Under the pieces are notes generated by a model. It saw only the letters and a program-made list of their open reading frames with translations, was not told the origin of the DNA and made no database searches. Shown piece after piece: positions 1-12,338 of a DNA stretch of 64,000 nucleotides. Source of the stretch: Abelmoschus esculentus (lineage: Eukaryota > Streptophyta > Magnoliopsida > Malvales > Malvaceae); assembly GCA_035048815.1 (NCBI GenBank), contig JAUCBN010000011.1:18058001-18122000 (forward strand). Reading direction: 5' to 3'. Numbering within the stretch: position 1 is the first letter of the stretch; every line of letters starts with the position of its first letter. Made by a program: the position numbers and the translations under genes.

Positions 1-439
1 GTTATTCACCTACACAAATAGGGTACAAATGATACTTACCTATTTTACGTTGGGTATTTGTTTCTCGAGATGTAACCTTCTTTGAAACAGAACCATATTT
101 TTCAACAACTCATCTTTAGGGGGAGGGTTTCAATGAAGATGAGACCATTAACACCCTTCTCATTACTCTACCACCCAAACCTAATCTATCACAAAATTTA
201 CAGTAAAATGATATCCTCATAATTCCTGAACAACAAATAACTCTCACACAACAACATAGTGATAATACTAGTCTTGAAAGTTCAGATTTTCCCACTGAAA
301 AACAGCAGAAACAACAACTTGGTCCTAAAACTCAACAACATTGTTCTTCTAAACTCCTTGTTTATTCAAGGCGTCGATACTTTCCTGAAACTGACATAGC
401 AGTGTCAAATTCATCCACAACCAATGACTGTTCTACAAC
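1..439 (+). pseudogene. Ty1/copia pol relic, left part (after integrase)
   Basis: This is the stretch of copia polyprotein between integrase and reverse transcriptase. The third frame from base 3 reads through the usual C-terminal integrase signature, with FVSRDVTFFETEPYF near bases 57-102, broken by a TGA and a TAG. After a frame change it is open from about 219 to 439 as a Gln/Ser/Thr-rich linker containing LLVYSRRR, typical of this linker in copia elements. The frame stops at the ACAAC target duplication (435-439) and resumes in phase at 55413 in the right part. The domains before it lie outside the window. The copy is dead because of stops and a downstream deletion in reverse transcriptase. 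Confidence 0.85.
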
Positions 440-2320
440 AGTCGTGACCATTTTAAAACCAAAATGTGAAAATAGCATGACGAGTTGATTTTAGAAAATC
501 GATTAATTATGAAAATTAGGGTCGTGTTAAAAATATATATTATTTAATTTTTTAAAATGACTTAGAGTCGCCACCGGTCACTTTGGTAGGTCAGACACTA
601 TAAAACAAACCAGAGATTCACTTTTTAAAATATTTGGGTTCGAGAGTCAGTTACGCGTAGGAACGACCCTTACGAGCGCCCAAGATCGGTACCTTATTAA
701 TTACCCATGGCTTTTTGGCATTTCAAATAATAATACTAATTTAATTTGTCATTTTCAGATGAATATCGTTTGAATGAGAATATCCTTTTGGATAAAAAAG
801 TACATTTTTTTAAATACGAGCTTTGAATAAGACGTCCTATAATAGAAAACCTTAACTCGTATTTAAAGAAATATAAATTCTGCTCCAGAAAGTTTGAATG
901 CATGATTGGTTATTATCTTGTCAATTTTAAGTTCTAACCTATAAGGCTCCATCAATTTAATATTTAAAATCCTATTAAATTATTAATTTACCAAGTGTAT
1001 TATGATAACGTCTAAACGGTTGGACATTACCGTCTTGACACCGAATAAAATTAATAATACTATTGGTACTTCTAGTTATTTATCTAATTAATTTTATTTA
1101 ATTCTAACCCTAAGTTATTTACCATTTTCTATGTTTTGATAGCACGTTGAATGCGACACCTAAGTACACTCTTGGTCAACATAATGTTACGTCAAAACAC
1201 TAACCACTTAGTGTATCCGAGGTATATGATTAAAATACCATCGTTACTACAATTATCTCTCTATTTAAAATTAATTATTTAATTAAATGACTAACCTTAA
1301 AAAGGCTCTAATTTAATTATCTATATGTAAATTAAGTGTTTTCCTAAACATATATACTATATGGTTTTAAAATATGCATAAAAATAAATAAATTAATCAA
1401 TTAAATATATTAATTAAAAGACAAAGGATCGAATAAATTCAATTAAAAGATAAAGGTCCAATTACTTGATATCAGTATCTGATCTGATGCGGCCAATTTC
1501 TCATCTTTCTTGTTGTCCACTACGCATGTTGTGTCTGATCTTATGCTTCTTGGATGCTCCACATGCATGTCCTCATGGTGTACCTTTGCAAAATGTCCAA
1601 CCATGCGGCTGATGGAGATTTCACGTAAAGATTCTTCATGTTTGGCTCAGGAAGTGATGGGGTAAAGCCATTTGCATACAACCATTGACCTTGTTCAACT
1701 TTTTGGTAGATCGAACACCGCTCCCTTCATGTTAAATGCCGAACCGATGCAATCCAAATGAAATTCATGGCCACATTGAAGCTTAGCCTTTGATCGTACA
1801 TTTCTTCCACCGATAGAAAGCTCACTATCACATGATGTGGTCGGGAACTTGGGGTTTGGAGTCTTCTTTAAGCCTTAGCCTCCACTAATTCTCCGTCCTC
1901 TCAATCCATGATCACTGTACAGTGAAAATTCTTTACCATGATTGGAAATTGGAGAAGCAATCTTTAATTGAATAGAAGACCATGAAACTAAAAAACCCTA
2001 GAAGAGATGAACCCCCTAGTTAGCCAAACTCCTTCCAATGTTGATGCCTCCTCCTCCTTTCCTTTCCAATTTCATCCTAAAACAATGAAATTGCTTCCTC
2101 TCCAAAGGAATAACCGACCCCCCCTAACTCCCCTGATCATAGTAAAACTCCCACCCTTTTCAACTACTCACAATCGTTCCACCACCTTCATTCAATTCCC
2201 TTTTCCCTTTTTTCTTTTTATTAATTTATTTATTTATTATTATTGTTTTTTATTTTTATATTATTATATTTACTTGTGGCCTTATTTGTTCGAATACTCG
2301 GATGAAATTCGGGTATTATA
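440..2320 (-). repeat. A1 3' LTR
   Basis: This is the complete LTR of A1, 1881 bp. On the element strand it starts at 2320 with TATAATACCC (TG decayed to TA) and ends at 440. It matches 53983-55407 from position 908 onward, and 7465-7590 at its other end. A 104-codon open frame at 2007-2321 has a counterpart in the other LTR, but it lies in low-complexity, pyrimidine-rich LTR sequence and is not treated as a gene. Confidence 0.85.
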
Positions 2321-2338
2321 GCTATCCCTCTTTGCTTA
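2321..2338 (-). other. A1 polypurine tract
   Basis: On the - strand this reads TAAGCAAAGAGGGATAGC and abuts the TG-side end of the 3' LTR. The same tract, TAAGCAAAGAGGGGAAA, occurs in A2 at 22141-22157. Both copies support the orientation given for this family. Confidence 0.75.
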
Positions 2339-2424
2339 ATGTTGTGGAACAAGAGACGAGCAAAGACTGAAAAAATACGAATTTCATCTAGACTTCTTGG
2401 TCACTTTTTATGCTAACGAAGCTT

Positions 2425-2925
2425 GAAGTTGTTCTTATCATTATGAATTTCTTCAAGCAAATTACATGTCATGGAACCCGAGTCTGTTCTTCTCATTATG
2501 AAATTCCTCGTATTCCATGAAATTTGGAGTTGTTCTTCTCATTATGAAATTCTCCAGGGTCTGAAGTTGTTCTTCTCATTATAAATTTCTTTAAACAAAA
2601 AATGATAGAACCCGAAGCTGTTCTTCTCATTATGAAATTCTTTGTATCCTATAGAATTTGGAGTTGTTCTTATTATGAAATTCTCTAAAGTTTGAAGTTG
2701 TTTTTCTCATTATGAATTTTTTCAAACTTATCAAGTGACAGAAACCGAGTCTGTTCTTTTCATTATAAAATTCCTCGTCTTCGGGAAATCTAGAGCTATT
2801 CTTCTCATTATGAAATTCTCCAGGGTCTAAAGTTGTTCTTCTCATTATGAATTTCTTTAGACAAAAAGTGATGGAACCCGAGGCTCTTCTTCTGATTATA
2901 AAATTCCTTGTATTCCACCAAATCT
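2425..2925. repeat. Higher-order tandem repeat in A1 3' region
   Basis: About three and a half copies of a roughly 134-bp unit. Each unit has three diverged subunits of about 55, 44 and 35 bp, all built around the phrase GTTCTTCTCATTATGAA. Successive units can be aligned by the order of subunit endings (GGAACCCGAG, then CCATGAAATTTG, then CTCCAGGGTC). The array is next to the polypurine tract. A related array lies at 21600-22075 in A2. Confidence 0.8.
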
Positions 2926-2928
2926 TTC

Positions 2929-3087
2929 GGGACTCACGCCGGAATGATTGCCAATTTCTGTTTGAATCGGGACTTAGTCGAGAAAGTTACCAATTTTTGT
3001 TTGAATCGAGACTCACGCCGAGAAGGTTGCCATTTTCTGTTTGAATCGGGAATCACGCCAAGAAAACTGTCAATTTCTGTTTGAATC
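2929..3087. repeat. Four-copy 40-bp tandem repeat
   Basis: Four units of 40, 39, 40 and 40 bp follow one another, each ending in TTCTGTTTGAATC or a one-base variant and beginning with GGGACTCACGCC or a close variant. The array directly follows the 134-bp array in the 3' noncoding part of A1. Confidence 0.85.
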
Positions 3088-6000
3088 ATGATGACAAAAA
3101 TATCATGCATTGTTAGTATGACCCTAATACAAATATTTCAATCATGATGTATGAATGTTGGTTGAAGACCACTAAGGTAAATTTTTAGCTTCAGGGAGTG
3201 CTCATAATTTCTTGTTTTATGTTTTGGCATATTTTCTCCGACTAACCTGGAAATTCATTCTACACTTAGGTTTAATTTTCAAGATCTTTGTTATTTGCTC
3301 TAATGCGCCTTTTCAGATTTTCACTTTAGATTTTTCTTTTCTTTTTCTACTTTTCCTTTTTCTTTTTCTTTTTCCTTTTTTGCAACAAATGAAGTCTATC
3401 ATGATCTCAATTACATTTGTCTTTGTCCTCCACGAATTCAACATATAAATTTTACTCTTGTATTGTCAACCTTTGAACACCAGAGAAGATCTATTCTGGG
3501 GAAGATTTATTCTCTGCTCCGAAGAATTCATCATTTCTATTGCTCAAGCATGCAAGCTTCATTCTTTTTACAACATTGCCCCACTCAAATTTGAGTATAA
3601 TTGTCTTATTTTTTCGTTCTAATATTCACCCCATATAGCTTATTTGTCTAGTGGTGTCCCAATAGTAACAGTTTCCACACTTGATGAATTGATCTGGCTA
3701 TATTTTGCCTCAAATAATGGTCAATATTCTCTTTTTTCCCTAAATTTACTTGTTTCATCTTTGTTGCTCGAATATATTTTCATTCTGAGCTTTATCTATT
3801 CCTCATCTGACTTTTCATCATTAATCACGTACCGAGGCCACCTCCTATTCCGCCTGCACTTAAAGGGTTAGTAAATCATAGTAATTCCCATGAAATCCTT
3901 TGCTTTTTTTGTATCTAATCAATTTATCTACAAGATGCTTGTTAAAACAATAAGCAAAATGCTCAAAATATTATTTTACTTATCTGAATATGCTCTGATG
4001 AAATAATTTTCTCTTTTTTTCTTTGCGAATCACTCTAGACTGCCCTTTTTGGGTTTTCACCCTAGAGATTGTTTCATGTCCACCACTTCTTTTGACAGTG
4101 GTTCATCTCATCAAAATATCTCACAAATCTTTTCTGTTCATTTTTCTTTTGTCGAATGCTTCAACTTTCATGTTAACAATTTGAACTTGAGTCCTTAGAA
4201 ACAAACTTTTAGTCTCTTATTTCTATTTTTCTGAGTTGATTCAGAATACTCCTCACTCATCTTGTTTTTCTTAGTTTCACACTCCAATTTTAACTCGTGC
4301 CCTTGATTCTCAAGGCATCCCAAATGTCTTTCACTTCGAACACATTTCCATCTACTGTGCTCCTAGTGTAGGGGTGATCTTTGGTTTGGGTTAAATCGAA
4401 AGAAGAAGTAATAACAAGCTCAAAGGGAATTACAAATGATATTTTTTTTCTTATTTTCTTTCTTTGAGAAGCGAGATCAAGGAATGCCAAATATTATCCC
4501 ATACTTGGATACCTTTGAAGAAAATAAGCCTTCAGTTGAACAAAATTTTGGGTTATTCCCTCATTCAAAGACCTTAATCAATAATGCTTGAGAGGAAATT
4601 CACTCAAAATTTATCTGAGATTTTCCCGTGATTCCTGAACACTCATTAATGTTCTCCTTTTGGCCTAAATAAAGTAGAAATGAGTCACATTAGTGAAGTT
4701 GATCTCCGAATTTGATTGATGGTCAATCCTGCAATTAGTATTCAAGACCTGAAATAAAAAAGTCAATGACAATATATACATGGGTGATAAAAAAATTAAC
4801 TCATAACAAAGAATCAAATGATTAATGAAATAAAAATAAAAAAATTAAAGAATCAAAGAATATGAAATATTTTCCACTTGAGAAAAATAAATATGAAACA
4901 AGCATCATGAATAAATAAATTGAAATAGCCTTCCTTATAAAGAACTCCCAATGCTCGTGGACAAAAAAAATTAGGATGACTCAGGTATTACTCCGTAACG
5001 GTCCAAAAATATAGAAGATCCCCTGTGATTTGATTGTCTACCATTTATCAAGAAAAAACAGAGTGAGTTTCAGCTACCCCACTTCTACTATCAACTTTGC
5101 TCTTTTCTTGCTTGTGTTTCAATATTAAATTCTCAACTTTGAAAGCATCAATGTAACATTTCCTGTGGTTGCCCCTTATTTGGTCTGATCTTCTTTGTTT
5201 TTATCGTCAAAATGGTACTATTAATTTAATGACTCAACAAAATTTTCTCCCACTTACATCGTTTTGGGTGAACAAATCCATAAAGTCTTCTCAATTTGTT
5301 GCCATCATGATCGAACACTTTATTGCTGCTTTCATAGCTCAAATTCTAATCTTCTAGATTTTCAATAGATACCCCAACTATTAAACTCAACCGTCATTTC
5401 TCTTTTTGACTTCTTTTTGTATTTTTTCTTTTCTTTTCTTTCTATTATTTTTTTGTGTTTTTTTCAAGAAAACCTTTCAAACTGAACTCTTGTGTGAGAT
5501 AAATTTCCATTCAAATCTCTTTTATATGTATTTTATCTTGATGACTTTCTTTCTCGATCTTTCTGACTCCAAGAAGTATGACAAATGGTATTTTGATTCT
5601 AAGACTAGCTGATCTTTTTCATCGTACCCAAGTGATCCTCAATAACTTTATGAAATTTCCTAATCTTAACATATATTATTTTATGTTTGTCAAAATGCAA
5701 TGTTACTTTAAAATTAATATTTTTAAAGAAAATGCAATGTCTTTTTATTTTATATTCTCTTAAAAATGCAATGTCTTTTTATTTTATATTCTCTTAAAAA
5801 TGCAATATTTAAAAGATGCAATGCATGAATGTAAGAGATATCGACTTCAAGAGCTAGTCATTAGACAAAACTCATCTAACCAAAAGATCGAATTTAAGGA
5901 GAAGCCAATTTATTGATAGAAGACAACTAGCTCGAGCTTCTTGGTTGATCATATCGTTCAGTTTGGTTCGACAACTGTACTGATATATCAATGAAAATCT

Positions 6001-7443
6001 GTTGACAAGTCTTCAACTTTATAAGGTAAAATCCATATATCTAGCATTTCCTGTACTTGATTCTAAAGTTAATCACTAACTCCATTTTGCATAACCTTGG
6101 TGACTGACTCGATCCAACTTTCAACATGTTGTCCTTCATTTGAAACGTTGGTTCAAAACTCGCAAACTGATTTTTTACATATCGTGTAGTACTTCTGACT
6201 TCCTCTTCTATTTCTCAGTTTCATCTTTTAGTAACTCTTGTCGTTAATAAAAGTTGAATATCGATCCTAGATTCACAATTCCTCTCGAGTTTTCAATAAC
6301 CCTATGAATGTCCCTAATTTATCCGCAAAATATCCATTTTCTGACTATCTTTGCCTTCTAATTATCTCGCCTCACTTATATCTACACTTGCCCCGGTACC
6401 CGATTTGAAGCTCGAACGAATGCTAAATCCAATATAAACCTAATTCTTTTCACCTACTGGAACGGTGTAGCAAAACCTCGTAGTTGTTGGTGTTGTAACC
6501 ATCCTCATGACAGCAGCTAAGAAACTTTATCAAAAATGACTCCTCGTGTTATCGTCCAAAAATCCTAAATTATCCTTAATTTTAGTAGACATGTGTTATG
6601 CTTGAAGTCTTCTAAAACAATCTTGTATGATTGGTACTTGGTCTCCCTGAATATTAACTCCGGTTTCGGATTGAGTCTTCCCGAATACGTTCTATCTCGG
6701 CATATTGTCTTTCAGTTGTCTATCAAACCCTTTAGTTTATGACCATTGTCTATACAACTAGCTCATGAATCGATATCTCTAATGCATGCTATATGAACTC
6801 TCACACACACCACAAAAAGTGTTAGCATGGTGAATTAATAATCTGAACAAAAATAAATTGACATGAAACACTTTAAATTGCGAAAATAACCAGAGAACAA
6901 TTTATGTTGCACAAAAATTAACCAAAGAACAATTTAAGTTGCATAAAAATAACCAGAGAACAATTAAACAGAGAAATCCTAATTTGACGGTATTTCGGTA
7001 GCATACTGCCTTATCTTATGGTCCCTATCTGGCTCTAATAGGGGTAGGTCTCTACTCTACATATGTGGATTCAGATCTAGACTCTAGGTTCCTGAACTGT
7101 CATTACCGTCTACTGTAACGATAAGACATCGATTCGATAATATAGGTCCCTTACAACGGGGTGAAAACCCCACGACGTGTAAGGTTAGTATACCGGAAGT
7201 AGACATAAATATGAAACTTGGAGCTAGATAGCATCACGTTGGATTATATCTAACTCCCACTAAAGGGTAAAAGCTCGGGTTGAGAGCTGATGCATGAATG
7301 ACAAATATATCACAGAAAAGAAAAAACTAACCTCATTCGTTAGAAAATCCATTTGATAATCTATTGAAAAAAATTAATATTACTATTCAAAATGCTAAAA
7401 TGCCACGTACAATTAATTATTAGGCCCGACTCACAAAAATAAG
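3088..7443 (-). other. A1 interior, noncoding
   Basis: This 4.4-kb stretch lies between the PBS and the tandem repeats. I find no gag, protease, reverse transcriptase or integrase motif on either strand, and the open frames are short and low in complexity. Blocks of it recur in inverted orientation in A2 (for example 5920-6010 against 17230-17320 and 6780-7260 against 16010-16500), so it is conserved family sequence rather than random DNA. It fits a large retrotransposon derivative (LARD) that would depend on proteins supplied by another element. Confidence 0.65.
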
Positions 7444-7461
7444 TCCTCAACGGATTCGCCA
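7444..7461 (-). other. A1 primer-binding site, tRNA-Arg type
   Basis: On the - strand this reads TGGCGAATCCGTTGAGGA, three bases after the LTR end. It matches the complement of the 3' end of plant tRNA-Arg(ACG), TGGCGACTCCACTGGGGA, at 14 of 18 positions. tRNA-Arg priming is typical of the Tat/Ogre lineage. The A2 copy has the same three-base spacer. Confidence 0.7.
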
Positions 7462-7464
7462 AGC

Positions 7465-7590
7465 TGTCGAGACCATTTTAAAACCGAAATGTGAAAAATA
7501 ACCTGACGAGTTGATTTTGGAAAAATAGATTAATTATGAAAATTAGGGTCCTGTTAAAAACGTGTATTATTTAATTTTTTAAATGACTTT
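7465..7590 (-). repeat. A1 5' LTR, inner fragment
   Basis: This is the last 126 bp of the A1 5' LTR on the element strand, matching 440-555. It is cut at 7590 by element D. The rest of this LTR resumes at 53983, but the part corresponding to about 556-907 is missing from the window, so DNA was lost during or after nesting. Confidence 0.8.
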
Positions 7591-8948
7591 TGATGGAGGC
7601 TATGGAATCCTATTAATTCTACCTTTGTTAGATTATAGTATTTAAGATGTTGGTCCCACGAGGACTGACTCAACCTTGCTACTTCTTATGATTGCACTAA
7701 GGAAATTAAAAACACAAGTAAAGTGAAAAAATTGAATTATAACTAAGATAATTATAAAAGCATAAAATTAATTAACGAAATAGTAAGATAAAGGCGAGGC
7801 TAGATTGAGTGCTTTGTAGAGGAGAATCTAGTTATGTTAAGTACCAACTTATTAATCCAATGGGTTGAACTGCCACCTCGACGAATCGCACAAAGGGTCA
7901 ACGTAGATGCCTAGGCGGGGTTATGCCTTGTCGACAATTCAACATTTCATAGTTTGACAGAGCATCTTTGTATGTCTTCTTCCTTATCCCTAAGCAAAGA
8001 GAACTGTTGAAACCCACGTCTTGATAATACCTCCCGGCGTGAATCAAGGGCGGATAACAACCAAACACATGTACCTATTAGTCACTGAAATACTTGATGA
8101 ATTATTCAATGCCTATGAGTAAAGACCGTATTCTCTCGTTTCGTGAACCCAGATCTCCCGATGTTAGGCAAATGAGTTTTTCTCACATACTTATCTTTCG
8201 AGCTCATATGCAAGAAGAGTAACTAGCAAGAGAGAATAAATTATGAAATAGGTTTTGCATTAATAAATATCAAATATAACATAACCTTAATCTCCGACTA
8301 CTCCACAAACAATCTAAACCCCCGCAAGACTTAGAACATGATGGAGGCGGCGGCTAAAGGTATAATAATATGAGAATCCATCTCGACTCTACACTAACCT
8401 AGACCGAATAAGTGCCATATATAGGCCAAGCCCTAAGTTATTCTTTCCATGCAAGGAAAGAGTTCTAAACGGGAAATAAATCTAATTCCTAATTAAACTA
8501 TATTAATTTAATCTTATTTCCTAAAATATCTCTTCTTTCCCCCGGTTGACTTTAACATGGGCATGACCTCCTAACTGAGCTTCTTCTTTCTCTTGCTCTT
8601 TGTCCATTAAGATCGGTATCTTTTTCTCTTTTTGTTGAGCACCATTTGTTATCTTTTACGCTGCTGCGAAGGCCTTCAGAGTGCTGCTGTGGCGGGTACT
8701 TCATCTGTAATTCAACATCTTTTTTCTCCTTTGACTATCTTTGTGATATAGTTTCCTGTCTAAGGGAGAAAACTATCAAACGTATATGTTTTATGCCAAA
8801 TAATTGATAAATTCATAAAGTTAGTGTTCCGATGCTGAGATATGGAAAATAACTAGAAGTATCCTATTATCGCCTGTAATTCTATCTTTATTGGCAATAA
8901 ACGAGTGCGGAAATGATATGAAAAATAAGGACTTTTGAGTGCTCATCA
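7591..8948 (-). repeat. D 3' LTR
   Basis: A 1358-bp LTR with ends TGATGG and CTCATCA. Its first 340 bp match 14196-14535, and the next 190 bp match 22161-22349. It contains the sequence GGTCCCACGAGGACTGA near its plus-strand left end, the counterpart of a block found in all Athila-type LTRs here. Confidence 0.85.
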
Positions 8949-8962
8949 CACCCCCAAACTCG
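8949..8962 (-). other. D polypurine tract
   Basis: On the - strand CGAGTTTGGGGGTG sits immediately before the LTR start TGATGAG. The same tract follows the left LTR of G1, C1 and C2 and is followed on the + strand by a shared block, AACTATTGCTTGTCCTCAAG. Confidence 0.75.
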
Positions 8963-9874
8963 AACTATTGCTTGTCCTCAAGCAATACAAAAGACAATTT
9001 TTAGGTCTGGAATTTTAAAGTAATGTACCGTCCTACCTGCCGCGGCAGAGTTCCTTTCTTGACTCGGCTTCTTCAGGCTCTAGGCATTCCTCGGAATTGG
9101 ACTATAAGTCTTAGTGTGTGTGTGCGTAGCTATGTCAAGGCTGATTTTCTATGTTCTAATCCTTTTTCTAGCTCAAGACTTCCGACTAAGATTTTTCTTG
9201 ATTCTTTTTACTTCTTTCTCCCCAAAATTGATGTATAACTATATATTGTTATATACTCATATTGCTTGAGTCAGTTTTTGGGCACCTCAAGTATTTAGCT
9301 TTTTCTTACTAGAACTAATTTCGGACACCTCTAGTAAGTGGAAGAAAAACTAAGTCCTAGAGCAAGTCATGAGCACCTCTATAGACTAACTAGAGCCGGT
9401 GATAGACACCTCTAGTTTAAAATCTAAGCCTAAGTCCTTATTGCTTTTCAAAGAAAAAAAACTTTTAAAATCAACTAAGATTAGCAGTGTTTATATGAAT
9501 TTAGGCTCATGGTCTAATCCTAAGTACTAAACCTAGTAGACCTTTCTAAATTCAAGTCTGGTGAATGGTGCGAACTGCTACGGCGGCTGGAGAATATATT
9601 ATTACTGAGGCAGTTTCAATAAAATTCAAGTCTAAAAAAATTTAATTACAATTTTATAAGGTAGAATATTAAGTAGAATTTATAAGGAAATAACAAGATA
9701 CTCCGATTACTTCCATACTATTGACAGATCATTACATGTTACAAAATTGGATAATTGCTCCCCCAGACTCGAGGGATGCATTTTCCTCAATGCATGGTTA
9801 AGTAATAGAGAGAAAGTAAAAAAATAACCGAAAATAAAAAGATAAAAGAAAAGAAAAAAGAAAAAAAAGAAAAT
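8963..9874 (-). other. D 3' noncoding region with three-hairpin cassette
   Basis: No coding potential. It holds three successive inverted repeats: CTTGAG/CTCAAG (9265-9270 and 9286-9291), CTTACTAGA/TCTAGTAAG (9305-9313 and 9330-9338) and AACTAGAG/CTCTAGTT (9388-9395 and 9410-9417). The loops share a core resembling CAATTTCGGGCAC. A fourth, weaker one (CTAGAG with CTCTATAG) lies between the second and third. Equivalent cassettes occur at the same distance from the LTR in G1, C1 and C2. Confidence 0.7.
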
Positions 9875-11381
9875 CTACCATCCTTTAAATTCTACAGACC
9901 CGAAAGAATCTTCAGAGTCACTATCGATGAAGAGCTTACGGCGGGTTTTGGGTGGCTGCTCGGCGGTTGATTTCGGTGGGCTCACCATTGGCTTCTTTGC
10001 CGAGCGTGGTGATTGGATGCGAATGAGAGTGGGGTCTTGCTGTGATTCCTCTGTATCCAGAATGATCAAAGAGGTTGTTGTAGTAGAATCAGGGGCTTTT
10101 CTTTTTTTACTGGTTTTGGGTGCAATGGAATCCGTAGTTGTTCTCATAAGTGATTCCATGTCATCAGAGGAGCTGCTCCAATCAATTGAACTTGATTTTA
10201 TTGGTATGGCAGCGTCTTGTTTCTTGGTTGTTGTCGCGGAGTTGGCAGAGAATAGTTCTATTGCTGTGGCTGCATTTGTGGTAGAGGGGGACATTAGAAT
10301 CGTGGCCAAGGCGGTTGGGGTAACAGGGAGAGGCTGAGAAGTGAAGAGTTCGACTATGAATTCTAGGAAGACAATCTTACATGTGGGGAGTTCTTTTCGG
10401 ATGGTTGTGATGATGGCATTGTTGAACTCCCCGATGTATGTGATGAAGGCCAACTGCCTTCTCTCTATCTTCTATAGGATTTCCATGATTCATGCTGGTG
10501 CATTTTCATCTTGGTCTGCTTGTTGGCTTGCCTCGGCGGGCTCTACTTCGGTGGTGAAAGGAATGAAAGCTTGTGGGACAACTTCCTCTACTTGTATTCT
10601 TTTGATATAGATATCCCTGGTCCATCCTTTTTTCTCTAGGGTGCATGCGTCGGTAGGCAGTGTGGGTACACCTTCGTACCTTACCAAGGCAGTAATTAAG
10701 CAAGGGAAAATTAGTATACCTCTCTGTCTTTAGCGGCTCATTCGAATATTTGTTCACTTATTGTGTGGCCGATATTGATGCGTCTGTTGTGTATGATTAA
10801 ATGGATTAACATCGAACATGGTTTGTCCACCGTTTGGTTATGGGGTGTCGGGAGTATATTCCTTTCTCTAAAGGTGTTCTACAGCATTGCTTCTGGCCTT
10901 AATTCTCGGCAGCTGACAGAGCTACGATGTTTTCCCTTGTTCCATTCTGCTCCCGGTATACAGAGTTCTATTTTCATCATTTCATAGTCATTGGCTGCTA
11001 GGGCGGCTACGAACGCAACATGTTCATTAGTTGTGATGTCGAGGCCAAAATATGCATTGATAACTACATCAGTAACGGGATGGCTCTTCCTCGAAGGTAG
11101 GAGTATGGATTTTTTGCCACTGGTCTATGTGTATAGAATTCCCGTACCCATTCAATGTTCGTCGTTGGAGGTTGTTTGGCTAACTTTTGCCAATTTTGAA
11201 ATGTGATTTTCGATAGGATGAAGTTCTCCCACCCCAGATCTTCTTCTTCTGTGTAATAGAATCCTTGTTCTTCCCATATCTATTGATTCTGGAATACTTG
11301 GTGATATTAATGCTCGATATCTCTTGTAGAGAATCTTCTGTAAATAGTTGCTACGGCGGGGTTTTGTTGTTGGTTTGCCAT
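9875..11381 (-). pseudogene. D accessory ORF, putative plant transposon protein type
   Basis: I place the start at 11381, an ATG opening MANQQQNP. Two stops follow early, then a conserved stretch with IEWVREFYTHRP and, after a frameshift, VTDVVINAYFGL, then INIGHTISEQI. These match the pattern of the plant family annotated as putative plant transposon protein (Transposase_32), found downstream of pol in Athila-like elements where an env-like gene would be. The last 192 codons (10453-9878) are open: a Ser/Thr-rich region with basic clusters (SKKRKAP, PKTRRKLF) that could be nuclear-targeting, and an acidic tail. Its biochemical role is unknown. G1 and C2 carry relatives. Confidence 0.65.
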
Positions 11382-11507
11382 TGAAGATTTTAAAGTAGAA
11401 GATGAAGAAGGATTTGTTGACTAAAAGAGAAATTATATTGAGTGTGAGGAAAATGATTACCCTTCCCTTGTATTTAAATTGATGGAGCGGCGCGACTTTT
11501 GAGGGAG

Positions 11508-12338
11508 CTACATGATTAATGCCCTTAGGTGTGCACGTAACACAATTACAACTACTGTTGTCTCCTCATCAAGTGGTTTCTTTCGAATGTAATGTTGTTC
11601 AAGGGGAATGCTGCCTTGGTAGAGGTTTCCTCGGCAGGTGTCGTTCAGACAATCCGTTTTTGCTTCGAAGTTAAATTTAGTTTTAACTGCAATTTTCTTG
11701 CATTCGTCTGGTTCATCCGGATGCCTTAATGTTTTAAAAGTATTGATCTTTACTTGTTGATCATTGACCCTTATGATCAATTCTCCTTTCTCGCAATCAA
11801 TCAATGTTCTTCCCGTGGCTAGGAATGACCTTCCTAATACGATTGGTGCATGTTCATCTGCTTCACAATCAAGAATTAAGAAGTCAGCAGGAAAAATAAA
11901 TTTATCTACTCTTACTAGAATATCTTTAATTTTTCCTTCTGGTTTAAGAGAGGTCTGCCAGCTGTAGCATTACTGTTGTTGGCTTTGCTTGCCCAATGCC
12001 TAGCTTCTGAAATACTGACTTAGGCATGAGATTTATGCTGGCGCCTAAGTCACATTGTGCCTTGCCCATGCATTGATCACCGATAGCGCATGGTATTGTG
12101 AAACTACCAGATCTTTTCTTTTGGTTGTGATCTTATTGTGCAGTATTGCCACACATCCTTCTATTGCGGCAATTGTTCCAAATTCCCCAATTTTTATCCT
12201 TTTGGATATAATATCCTTAAGGAACTTGGCATAATTGGGCATTTGCTTTATTGCCTCCACCAAAGGTATGTTTATATGTATCTGTTTAAGTATGTCCAGG
12301 AATTTTTTAAACTGGTATTCCTGTTTTTGTTGTTTCAA
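11508..12338 (-). pseudogene. D protease region of gag-pro, decayed
   Basis: The part at 12338-12045 contains PLVEAIKQMPNYAKFLKDII, the conserved stretch before Athila aspartic proteases. It is followed in broken frames by an equivalent of the DLGASINLMP active-site block, and the part at 11804-11508 opens with CEKGELIIRVNDQQVKINTF, the end of the domain. Stops and frameshifts separate the parts. After the protease the sequence goes directly to an unrelated-looking tail and the accessory ORF, with no reverse transcriptase motif. The protease would cleave the Gag polyprotein in the particle. Confidence 0.75.

Noticed and set aside
440..2320. A1 first read as a + strand element starting TGTCGTGACC
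   Set aside because: The purine tract beside 2320 and the tRNA-Arg-like PBS at 7444-7461 fit only the - strand. Both LTR ends are TG/CA-like in either direction, which caused the ambiguity.
2007..2321. 104-codon + strand frame with a hydrophobic tail, resembling one at 55055-55471
   Set aside because: Both lie in the two LTRs of A1, so their similarity comes from the LTRs being copies. The sequence is pyrimidine-rich and low in complexity, and the second frame runs into unrelated copia sequence.
2630..2845. Similar peptides from 2630-2845 (- strand) and 21516-21854 (+ strand)
   Set aside because: They translate the tandem repeat TTCATAATGAGAAGAA, which happens to lack stops in one frame. 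Repeat structure explains both.
9927..10337. 136-codon + strand frame
   Set aside because: Shadow of the accessory ORF on the opposite strand, whose 192-codon frame fits a related family in G1 and C2.
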